64,000 bases of DNA from contig BTPP01000004.1 in the NCBI GenBank assembly GCA_037102815.1, positions 2,914,001-2,978,000 on the forward strand, read 5' to 3'. The notes beneath the pieces were generated by a model. It did not search any database, was not told the origin of the DNA, and saw only the letters and a program-made list of their open reading frames with translations. The stretch's first letter is position 1. Every line of letters begins with the position of its first letter. Source of the DNA: Neurospora intermedia (Eukaryota; Ascomycota; Sordariomycetes; Sordariales; Sordariaceae). The translations under genes and the position numbers were made by a program. Below, one piece after another: positions 31,859-42,784 of the stretch.

Positions 31859-34600
31859 TCATTCAACACTCAACTTTTCAAGACGCGACTTCACTGCCTC
31901 TACGAGGGCAGTTTCACGATCCAGCAAGCTCATGACTTGCGCAACCTTTTGCTTTCGAATCTCCGACGGAATCTTCATCACGGGCATCGGCGAGGCGGTA
32001 CCGTCAACGCTATCCGTGCTCTGGAGCTGCTGGGCTTGCTCAAATAAGGCGTCCCTAAGAGTTTGGACCTCCTCGAAGCGTTTGAGTGACTTCCCGGCCG
32101 TAGAGATAGATGCAGAGGTGGTGTCTTCTTCTTCTTCCTCGTCGCCCAAAATACTACCTGCCAAAGTGCGGACCTCCTCTGCCCAAGCCTTTTCCTTGTC
32201 GCTCAACTCGCGAGTCGAAACTTGACCCAAACGCTTGCGCAGGTTGTCAACTCTGCGAGCAAGGTTCTCTTGTCTGACCTTCATCACATCTATCCTGTTT
32301 CTGACCAGCATTTCTTCAGAAATGTTTTGTTCCTTGGTGCTCCTGCTCTCTCCTTCTCCAGAAATGGTCTCGATCCGCTGGTTGACCTCATAAACCTTGG
32401 TGATTTGCTCCTTCAGCTCGTATGTCAGTGCCTCACACTTTCTGAAGAGCTCCGCAACGGCATTGTTGAGCTCAAACACCTCGGAGCTGACAAGACGATG
32501 ACCTTCGGTAAAGATTTCCAGGGTGGCAACCGACAACCGGACCTCCTGCTGCATAAGCGGGCGCTTCCTGCTAGTTCTCAGAGCATCCACCCACGGAGGC
32601 AGGGTGCTGGGACGGCTCAGTACTTCGGAAGGATGGAACAGCGGCCGAGGTTCCCAAACTGTGAGAGGTTCAGGCGTTTCTCCATGTTCGGTCGACACGG
32701 GGGTCTCCTGACGATCCGACATCAACTCGCTCTCGGGGGTATCAAAGAACATGATGACCGGATCATTGTGAGTAGCGGACAAAACGAAGTGGCCCAGATC
32801 GGAGCTCTTGAATGCCGTAGCCGCAGCAAGGACGTTCTGGGCATGCTGGGGTGTGTAGATGCGATCGACCTCGGCACGCGGTCCCTTGGCCATGAGGTCA
32901 AACCGGAAGTCAGCCCCCGCCTCAGAGTCGCTCTGGAGCTCGCTCTCTAGGAGGGAAACCCATGGAGCCAATGAGACATAGGTGATGCCAGCAGCATGTG
33001 TGACGTAGAACGCATAGCGGGTGGTAACATCCTCACTGAACACCGGCCAACTGTCAAGCGTGATTTCGGCTGGCTTGAGCGTGTCAAAAGTGTGGAACAC
33101 GAGCAGAGACGGAACGTCTTGATCAGGAAAAGCTCGGGTTGAGGCGTTCCGCGGAGGCAGCCATTGAGCCTCCACTCCATCGATATCGAGACAGACCTTG
33201 ACCTGTCCGCTGGTCGACAACAGGCAAATGACAGACACGGAGAGACTATCTTTATCGTCATCATCCGCATAAAGCTCAAACTCTTCGCCCATCATAAGGT
33301 CGGCAGTGTTGCGTTTGGCGCCGATGACGAAAATGTCCTTCAGCTCAACCTCGTCGTCCTGTTCATCTTGGGGAGCAACGGCTAACTCGAAGGGACCCTG
33401 CAGTCGAGGAATGCTTCCCGGTCGAGAAGGGCGCGAATACACCTCCGTGACTTCTCCATAGGGGCCATCGAGGAGTTTGGGCTCCTGATTGTCGAGATCG
33501 GCCATCCACTCTAGCTGTTGCTTAGCGAGGAGCTTCTCCTCCCGAGTAGCCTCCGGATCAGCCTCGAGGGTCTCAATCTTTTGAGCAACAGAGACGGAGA
33601 GCGAGGGGATGAGAGTCGGAGGAGGCGACCAGCGTCGCGGCAAGAGGGGGCACAGAGCGTAAACATCTCCCTCAGCCATGGCCACCCACAAAGTCATTGG
33701 CGCCCAGCCGTTCGAGTTGCGTGAGGCAAAGCAGGCGGAAGCGACCTTCATGTCGAAGTCATCGGGCGAGAAGGCTTTGTTGGTCGATGTCGAAGCACCG
33801 AAATCCTGGTCCAATGAAGTGCCGTCGGCCAGCTTCTTGAGGTCGACCTCGAGGGTCGGGGTGTCGAAGGACCACCGATCAATAGTGGAGAGCTCCCATT
33901 CGCGAACCACAGCGTCTTCAGTCACGGTTACGAGACAGCTGCCATTGACGCCCAGAGGGTGCCACAGTGCGCTAACAACAGCCGACTTGGAGGTGACGTG
34001 AGTGGTAGGACCGACGGTCCAGAACTTGGGCTTGAAGGGGGCCGTCTCTCCAGAGGTGAGGTGGGACGTGTCGGGCAGCATACAGACGTGGACTGTGTGA
34101 GAGGTCAGGACGGCCAACTGGTCCTTGTTAGGGGAGATGACCAGCTGCCGGATCTCGCTGGCGACAGGGGTCTTGATGATCTAGAAGAGGAAAACCATGT
34201 CAGTACCCAATGTGGCCATGTTGGATGCGCCGTATGCACCGAGTCTCGGGGATTTGTAGCCACATACCCTGTAGCCTGGTCCCTGGGGAAGACGGCTTGT
34301 CTCCTCGTCGTAGACCTCGAAGGAGCTATCGGAGCCATCTCCGTTGAGGTGGCTTCGAGACTGTTGGGCCTCCCAGGCGTCCTTGAGATCGGCAAGATCT
34401 CCCCATCTGATCTCCCTTCCTCTGGCAACAAAGACCTCGTTTCCTCGGTGTGCGATGGTGCGGTTGGGTCCCTGACTGGCGTTCCTGGAGGAAGCTATGG
34501 AAGCGGGGAGCCGGTTGTTTTCCTCGGACTGCTCAAAGAGCTTATGGCCGGGGTTTGGCTCCTGGAGCCAGGGCGCCGAGAAGCTCTTAATTTTGGGCAT
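31859..34600 (-). CDS. nup82: Nuclear pore protein, Nup82-like
   Basis: Two exons (34268-34600, 31859-34180) give 884 residues. The intron has donor GTATGT, a TACTGAC branch and CTAG acceptor, in phase 0. The N-terminal two thirds read as a seven-bladed beta propeller (for example QLAVLTSHTVHVC, SALWHPLG, VVREWEL, PMTLWVAMAEGDVYAL), with acidic loops (ELYADDDDKDS). The last about 250 residues are coiled coil (LFRKCEALTYELKEQITKVYE, NLRKRLGQV). This architecture and the start MPKIKSFSAPWL fit the fungal Nup82/Nup88 family, the cytoplasmic-face pore component that anchors Nup159 and Nsp1 and positions the mRNA export machinery. The call rests on layout and recalled sequence features rather than one diagnostic motif. 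Confidence 0.8.
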
Positions 34601-36113
34601 CCCGACTGTGCTTGGTGGTTTGTGCTAAGAGCTGTCTGTCGTCGCTATACTATCCAACTTAAGCCTGATGAATCCTACAGATGACGGTGGTTCGTGTGGC
34701 GCAATGAAAACCGAAGTTGGTGTCTGGCCAGGCAGAAACTGTAGCTTGTGTTGAGGTCCTGCTATGTACTAGCATGCACGGGCCGGTTTTGTCGTCGTGC
34801 TGCACTTCGCTTTCTCTGCTGAAGTAATGTACTACCTAGGTGGGTAGGTAATTGACTATGTACGTAGGCAGGCGCAGTATGGTCGAGGTACTTATGTATT
34901 GCTGTACCGGTGCTATTCATGTGATGGCCGTTCTCGGTTTTTGAAGTTGGAAAAAAAAAGGTGATCAAGAGCAAGAAGTAGAACAGAAGCCAAGGGAGGG
35001 AAGAGAAGGAGAGATTGGGATCCCTTTTTGAAGTGGCAGGCCCCTCGATCGATGGGAGAAAAAGCCAGGAAAGCGAAGTTTGCTAGTGGTCTCGGTTGGC
35101 TGGTCAGGATGGTAACAACAAGGTTTGACTAGCGTGTAGTGCTACGGATGGATGGCCGTGGATGGACGAGTGCTGGATGCCACTATTGTCCAGTCCGAGC
35201 CAGTGCTGTAAATGAGGCGTCCAGGGCGTCACTAGAGGCGTCCGCTTCCGTGCCTATGCCGTATATTTTCCGTTGCTTGCCTTGATCGATCGTGTTAGCT
35301 TCATTTTAGCGCGTTTCCACTCCTTCCACAGCCCTTTAGTCCGTTTCAACTGTCCCGCCGGTGTTCAGTCCAGACCGTGCTCGCCGCCTCGTCTCACACC
35401 ATCGGTCATTGATCAACAGGAGACAGGAAGGTAGCCCGGGATGAGAGGGGATGGAATGATGGCCGAATGGAGGTCTTAACGGAGACCTAGTTGTATACAT
35501 ACTATAAATGGTAAGCCCGAGGTAGGTACCGTCGTGCTGTGACGCGCCTGTAAATTGGGTGCCAGATTGCGGTCCAATCGGCTGGCAATTATTGTTGGAT
35601 CAACGACAAAGCGCCTCCACTAAGTCTTCTGCCCTTGCTTCCATCTCTCTGCCCTTGCCTGCCGTCGTCATATTTGCGGGCACCTCGTAAGATAGGGTAC
35701 CTGACCCACCACCAACGGCTTCCGTCGCCCGTTACAGTGCCAAGACTGCCTGGATTGCCATGCAGTGATGTCCGATGCACTGTGACACTGTGCGCCAACA
35801 GGACTAAGTAACTGACCTGACCTGAACTGACCTGAACTGAACGAAGCCTGCCTGCTGCTGTCGCGGTCCACGGGCACTCCAGTCGCGCTCAGAAAGCTGC
35901 GCCTGTACTTCCACTTTAGCGGGCAACCTAAGTTCCAGGTTAGGTCCAATTTCATTGGCAAGGGAAACCACTGCATCATCCCAATCGACGTCTCAGAACT
36001 CCAAACTATTGAGCTTCCACTTGAGCTGGCACCTTTTGGTTTCCTTCTTCTTCGCAGTTGCAGGGCACCTTTCACCCAAGAGCAGATAATCAATCTTCAC
36101 TACCTAGGTAACC
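34601..36113. promoter_or_regulatory. Divergent intergenic region between nup82 and CBP20 genes
   Basis: A 1.5-kb spacer with outward-reading genes on both sides. It contains several copies of a TACCTA/TAGGTA element: a run at 34831-34851 (CTACCTAGGTGGGTAGGTAA), GAGGTAGGTACC near 35519-35530, and TACCTAGGTAACC at 36101-36113 ending at the CBP20 start codon. A CTGACCTGAACTGACCTGAA tandem lies near 35813-35840. The small frames here do not look like genes. Confidence 0.4.
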
Positions 36114-36883
36114 ATGTTGAACACTCGCCAAAGGAGCACCGTAGAGCGCCTTGACAGGCCAAGTGCATACTTTTTCAACAAGGTGAGTGCTCCTGACGGC
36201 ATTTCCATGCCCAAACATTGCCAATCTCTCCTGTCCATAATTAGCACCCCGTCGACCGCTGACCCATCCACTCAACCACAGAATAGGCGCAACAGACGTC
36301 ACGACCGGGACCACCGCGATGGAGAAAATGAAGACAGTAACATGCATCCCGAAGCGTTCGATGACCCGTTGAAGGATGCGACCACTCTCTACGTCGGCAA
36401 TCTGCAAGTTTGCCCCACGCTGCCAGTCCTTAATTAACAAAAACAAAAACTACCTAAAAAACAAGAACTAACCGAATGTACCTCGGCAGTTCCTTCTACA
36501 CTACCGAAGAACAGGTTTACGAACTCTTTAGCAAATGCGGCGAGATCAAGCGCTTGGTCATGGGCCTCGACCGCTTACAAAAGACACCGTGCGGTTTCTG
36601 CTTCGTCGAATACTACACCCATCAGGACGCTCTCGATTGCATGAAGTACATTGGCGGCACCAAGTTGGACGAGCGCATCATCCGAACCGATCTCGACCCA
36701 GGCTTCGAGGAAGGGCGACAGTACGGCCGTGGAAAGTCGGGCGGCCAAGTTCGTGATGAGTACCGTGAGGACTACGACGAGGGCCGCGGTGGTCTTGGCC
36801 GGCAAATCCAGGCCGAGAGAATGAGGGAGCATGACCACAAGCGCTACGACGATAACGACGAACAATACGGCCGCTTGCGCTAG
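36114..36883 (+). CDS. cbc2: Nuclear cap-binding complex small subunit, CBP20
   Basis: Three exons (36114-36182, 36282-36403, 36490-36883) give 194 residues. Residues about 50-135 are one RNA-recognition motif with RNP2 TLYVGNL and RNP1 [29 protein letters not shown] and [20 protein letters not shown] are the signature CBP20 sequences that build the m7G-cap pocket. An Arg/Gly/Asp-rich tail ([17 protein letters not shown]) follows, as in other CBP20 proteins. It pairs with CBP80 to bind capped RNA in the nucleus for splicing, export and decay. Intron 2 (36404-36489) starts GCAAGT rather than GT, with branch CTAAC and acceptor CAG. Only this boundary joins RNP2 to SFYTTEEQ in frame. Confidence 0.93.
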
Positions 36884-37426
36884 AGTTATCATTGCATGGG
36901 AATTACGCGGGACAATGAGGGAGTGCATCATGATTCAGTGCACAGATATTCAACCAGTCGTCATGACAAATCGACACAACATATGCAAGCCGGCTCTGAA
37001 ATTACGGATTTTGTTCATTCAGGGCAAGTGGAGGCGGAACAGAGAAGCGTGAAAGAACAAATACCCCTTGGGAGACATGATATTCGTTGTTGTATTGGTA
37101 TCTTGCTATGGTATTTCGGGAAATTATTTTGATTTCCCATCCAATCGGTATGGCTCCACACATTCTTCTGTGATGCTCGCCTGGCCGTGTTTGCGCTGCT
37201 CTCTGCAGTGGTCTCTCAACATGGAGCGAGCAGGAGTGTGCATGATGGACATGACCTCAAGTCAGTCAGTCTCCTGGCGAGACGAGACAGAAGGCCTCCT
37301 CTTCTTTGCCCCAAGCAAACGGTCCTGTTACCGGTATCTCCAGTGTCATCCATGCCATTTCGCTGCGTAATGTTACAAGTGATATACATGCTTGCACGAT
37401 ATCGTCCATCGTCCGGATCGAAGGTC
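36884..37426. other. Intergenic, convergent 3' ends of CBP20 and mL60
   Basis: 3' flanks of two convergent genes. No RNA gene, repeat or protein-like frame seen. Confidence 0.4.
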
Positions 37427-37900
37427 TTAGTAACCGGGAGGGTTGACTCTCTGGGACACACGGGTCCACTTGGGAAGCTCTGGAAAAGTAATGCCGTATT
37501 AGCCTTGGTCTTTGAATGTTGTGATGTGATGCACAATGGTGGCCCGTACTGTGAATGCCCTTGCGGTACCTCTTCTCCTTGCGGTCGAAGATGGTGTACT
37601 TGTCCTTGGGCAACATCTCGGCCTCGGTGGGCATCTCAGCCCTCCAGCGTTCCACCGCCTTGACGGTCTCACCCTTCTTGGCAAGGGCGTTCTCAATGGT
37701 GGCGACGACGTTGTCGACGGCCCTCAGTCTGCGGCGCTGCCTGAGCTTCTGGAACTTGGACATGCGCCATGGGATCTTCCTGTTTGTCGCGACATGATTA
37801 GCATTTCTGGCAGAACCTTTAGCGCAACTGAACATAAAGTATTCGCTTACCAAAGAAGACCCCCGGAGAGGGGGTTGGTGAATCTGAAAGCCCCAAACAT
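37427..37900 (-). CDS. mrpl31: Mitochondrial large ribosomal subunit protein mL60 (MRPL31)
   Basis: Three exons (37851-37900, 37550-37779, 37427-37479) give 110 residues. The protein begins MFGAFRFTNPLSGGLLWKIP and continues WRMSKFQKLRQRRRLRAVD, PKDKYTIFDRKEKRYRKGIH and KLPKWTRVSQRVNPPGY. These are the recognisable blocks of the fungal mitoribosomal protein MRPL31/mL60, including the conserved WKIPWR start and the basic C-terminal KxPKWTR. It is a small basic protein of the mitochondrial 54S subunit. All three exon joins keep phase, and both introns have GTA donors. Confidence 0.9.
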
Positions 37901-38628
37901 TGTGGTGGTGGTGGGTGTTTGGGGGGAGAGCTGCAACCGGTTCGCTTCGTCAGGATGGGTCCCGATGATATCGCGGGAATCGGCGCGGGCGGGCGGTCGT
38001 CGTCCAAACAGTCCCGTCCAAAAAAATCGCGGGCCCGTTCGCCAACCCCAACCCCGAAAAGAACACCAGCTTGAGAGCGGATGCCAAGACCCAGTCTCAA
38101 AAAGTTAGGCGTGGACACCCCTTGCAAAGATCCACTGTTCAGCCTCGTGGAGCCCCCATCTTTTTTGTGAAATTCCCCGGTTCTGTCTTTTCCATTTGCT
38201 CCCACGGAACAGCTCACCCCGCTGTCCGCGCACTGTCCGCGGCAGATGGACACACGGGTGCACCTGCAGCATTAGCGTCGTCCGTCACCGAAGGAACCTC
38301 CAGCTCCAACAACCACGCCCGCCCGCCGAACCGGCTGCTGTACGATTCCCAGCAATTCATCAAGAGGAACAGAAGACCACCCCGATTTCGGGCCACTTGA
38401 CATATCGCGACCGAATCAGACAACGAACAGCGCTGGCCGCAAACACATCTTCGACAACAGACACGCACGATACGAGACATAGAAATAAGCAAAAGCGAGC
38501 GACGACGGAACGATAGACCCCCAACCCACCACGACCCAGACAGGGGAGCTTGCGGAGCATCACATCCCGTCAGGGCATCAGGGAACTACCGGCAACACGA
38601 CCACCACGACACCCGGACGACAACAATC
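37901..38628. promoter_or_regulatory. Divergent promoter between mL60 and sedlin genes
   Basis: Shared 5' region of two genes read outwards. CA/AC-rich leader just before the sedlin ATG. The frames across it have no protein character. Confidence 0.4.
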
Positions 38629-39377
38629 ATGAGCTACTACTTTGCCATCATTGGCACCCAAGATAACCCGCTCTTCGAGTATGAATTTGGCACCAGCAAA
38701 CAAGGCGGCGACGGCATGGCGCGCTTCACGGAACAAGCGCGACAGCTCAACCAATTCATCATCCACAGCAGTCTAGACATAGTCGAAGAAGTCCAATGGA
38801 CCAACGGGCAGATGTATGTCTCTCCTTTCCCCCCTCCTTCCCCCTTCCCCCTTCCCCCTCTCCTCCTTCTATTTTCCAGCTCCCTCACTAACCCCCCCCA
38901 TTCCCTTAATCCAGGTACCTCAAACTAGTCGACCGCTTCTTCACCTCGTACATCTCCTGCTTCCTAACCGCCTCCAACATCAAATTCCTCCTATTGCACC
39001 AACCCCCCTCCTCCTCGTCCTCCTCCTCTGCCCTCCCCCACCCTTCCTCCTCCGCCTCTGCTTCAACCCCCTCTCTAGTTTCATCCTCCCACCACCACCC
39101 TCCATCATCAACCTCCGTAATCCCTTCCTTATCCACGCTCACCGGCGGCTCCAACTCCTCCACCAGCACCCTGACCGGGGGCACCAGCCGGACCTCAACC
39201 TCGATAGCAGCCAACCCGACCTCCCCACAGACCGAAGAAGCGATACGGAATTTCTTTGCCGAGGTGTATGAGAATTACGTGAAAGCCATCATGAGCCCGT
39301 TTTACAGGACGAACATGGAGATTCGGAGCCCGGTTTTTCGGGCGAGGGTGGCGGCTGCGGGGAGAAAGTATTTGTAG
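38629..39377 (+). CDS. trs20: TRAPP complex subunit 2 (sedlin/Trs20) with low-complexity insertion
   Basis: Two exons (38629-38813, 38915-39377) give 215 residues. The start MSYYFAIIGTQDNPLFEYEFG, then FTEQARQLNQFIIHSSLDIV, YLKLVDRFFTSYISCFLTASN and the end FAEVYENYVKAIMSPFYRTN to FRARVAAAGRKYL are the longin-fold core of sedlin. TRAPP is the guanine-exchange complex for Ypt1/Rab1 in ER-Golgi traffic and autophagy. Family members are about 140 residues. Here some 70-80 extra residues of Ser/Thr/Pro (about 95-170) sit between the last core strand and the C-terminal helix. The insertion is open in frame, and the exon join has a CTAAC branch. The core is intact, so the gene should be functional. 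Confidence 0.92.
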
Positions 39378-40475
39378 GACAGATACGAGGACAGCAAGGG
39401 AGCTGGGGTGAGGGCTGGGAGGGCGCTGAGGTGGGAGAGTAGTAGTTGGGGGAGGGCCAAGGGAAAAGAACAGGGAGAGGTTATGGCCATGGATTAAATC
39501 ATGGAAGAGGGAATAGACAAGGGGAAGGAGAAGGGAAAGGACGGTGATGCTGAATTTGTTAAGAGCAGGGAGCGGCTTGGGTCGTTAGGGCAGACAAGAT
39601 TGGAGGTGGTGATACCGGTTGGAAAGGGGATGGGGGGGTCAGATGTTCCAACAGAGGGAGATGTAGGGAACCAACATAAGGGACAGGGGTGGATGTGGGA
39701 TGGGTGGCTCTGATAGTGGCCGACTGTAGCCTGGTGGTGTGGTCACCAAGCAGATGGAAATCGGTTACCAATGTGATGACGGGACGATGGACGAGAGAGG
39801 ATGTGGTACGGTACTCGTAATGTTTTATACCCCTTGGATTAACTGGAAGGGTTGAAGGCATTTCAGTTGATGCATGCAGATAGAGACGGGACGCCGAGCA
39901 GTATCGTGTAGCCAGAAAAGACCAAGGCTCCGTATGCCTGGTTTAGTCAAATAATACACAACTCCTCCACACCGACGCATTACACTTCACCGACATTGTG
40001 GTATTGGGCCAAAACTGAGGAGACACGCTGCAGAGGACGCTGGATTATCATGTAAAGTAATCGATGATGACTAGCCTATTACGTGCCCATCACACATCTT
40101 CCTTCTCTCATTTGGGGACAGCTGGAATTGGAGAATGGAGAGAAGAAATGCGCAACGCACTGTGACAACAAATCTTCCCCTCCATCATCCATTTCGCTTT
40201 GTATGTTTCTCGTCATATCAAAGATGTAGTTGACCCTTTGCCTTTGCCACGACTAACACAACGCCTCCTGCCAAAACCAGCCGTCAAAAGCGGTAGTACC
40301 CGTGTGCCCCAAAGAACGCCATTCCCTTGTGCGGTTGTATCAAAACTGGAATCGCAACACACAAAAATTCGCCCAAAGATTCATGCCAAAGTTGTAGTAA
40401 TCAATCGCTCGTTTGTTGTTCTCCCTATCGTCGTGCACGTCCCCTAACCAGAAGTATAAAGCTTCGTGATCACAT
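39378..40475. other. Intergenic, convergent 3' ends of sedlin and histone H4
   Basis: Purine-rich stretch (39400-39700) just after the sedlin stop, then unremarkable sequence leading to the H4 3' UTR. No gene supported. I did not identify a metazoan-type histone stem-loop after the H4 stop. Confidence 0.4.
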
Positions 40476-41160
<685 letters not shown>

Positions 41161-42784
41161 GTTGATTAGTTGATGGGGTTGTGTATTGATTTAGATAGTC
41201 CGTGACGCGATGCACAGATTGATGGAGTACTGTTTGTGGATAAAAAGCACACCAAGAACGCTGAGAACAGGAACAGGAAATGGAGAGGGTTTGGGGCGAG
41301 GGAGAGGATCTGGTTAAATAGGCACGGGAGACGGGGGGTTGCAAAATGGAATCAGCGGGTCGCCAGAGGGCAAGAAAGGTTCCAACAGGTGGCTGCGCGC
41401 CTGCCCGGATTGCGGCTTTGGGGGTTGGTGCTGATTACGAAGGGTGGAATGAGTGGGAAGGTGGGCGATAGCAAAAGGGCACTAATCCTTTTTCGGAATT
41501 ACGAGTGGTGGTTGCTGGGCGTGGTGTGTTGTGTGAATTTATTTTTTAGAACTTGATCAAAACTGCCGTATTTTGCGACGTGCAAATCGCTTGTTATTTC
41601 ATGCTCCAAAAGCGTGCTGCTTGGAGCTGTTTGTTTTCCCCCCAAGAAAGAAAGGGCCCCTGCTGCACATCGCGTTGTGTCGTTGGTCCAAAAAGAAGCG
41701 GGAAAGACCGCAAACTGGTCTGTGCTCGCATCAACCTTGCTTTAGCGTCGTTGGGAACCATGAACGCTCGGGCCAGGAGACCGTTCCTCGCTGATTCTGA
41801 TCTCGAATTGTTTTGAAAGGCTCGCTCTGATTGGCTCGAAGCTGGAAATCGTATCTGAATTGGCTGAGGTCCTTGGAGAGAAAGTGGAAAGCATAGGTAC
41901 TATGCAGTCGTCCTCCGATGTATTTGTATATTCTAGGACTTTGAAGCACTCTTGAGTCTTCCATCCCAGATCACCCCTACCAAACTTGCTTCCCAACTCC
42001 AGACGAGTTTGTAGTTGCTGAGGCTGTCCCACTTCGGTACTTCTCGTTTGGTATCTACGATGCCTTCTTCACCTGCGGTACCCGCTCTTGCAATTCTCCT
42101 CTTGGAAAGTCACGCCGATAAAATCTATCCGAAGTATCAGGCGCATGTTTCTTCTTTTCCTTCTTCTGCATGGACTTTTCTTTTCTTCGTTGGCCCTCTC
42201 CGGCTTAAAACCGCCAACTCATTCTGGTCTCCTTCACGATGCATGCGGACATAGCCGGGCATCCCCAAGGACTCTCATGCCAATGAGTACTATACATCCT
42301 GGCCAATGCAGATTTAAGGTCACGATTACTCCTCTAATTGTCCAGTGTGTCGTTCTCGAAAAAAATCCATGTAGGTGAGAGGTCTGAACCCAGTAGTGAG
42401 GATATGCCAATACCCCGGCTTCCTCAGGCCTGCTCATGTTTTCCGTTCCCAAGCATAAAAACGCCTTTTCCATGCAGACCTTGAATGCGAATGTGAAGCA
42501 GTAGCTGGATCTGGAAGCGAACGGCCTGCTTTTCCTGTTTCATTCCGTCACCCAGCAAGAAGCTCCCGCGCATCAGATTGGTGATGCTTTTGTCACCCAT
42601 CCGTCGCCAATAACATCATGTCCATCTGGTAAGCCATGCTCTTCAAAAGCAATTTGTTGAGGGGTATGTAACTGAAAAGAAAAACGCATCATCATGCAAC
42701 CTGAACCCGTAGCCATAAAAACAAGAATGTCCCACCATACCCATACCACCAAGACCAAAAGCAACATATTTAACTTCAGGGGTA
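41161..42784. other. Intergenic, histone H4 promoter and APC3 3' flank
   Basis: 1.6 kb. The left half is the presumed H4 promoter (ATTGG, the CCAAT-box complement, near 41829-41833 and again near 41858-41862). The right part is the APC3 3' flank. Frames here look non-coding. Confidence 0.4.

Noticed and set aside
32222-32950. 242-codon forward frame over the nucleoporin gene
   Set aside because: Antisense to the coiled-coil and propeller coding region; no start context or family.
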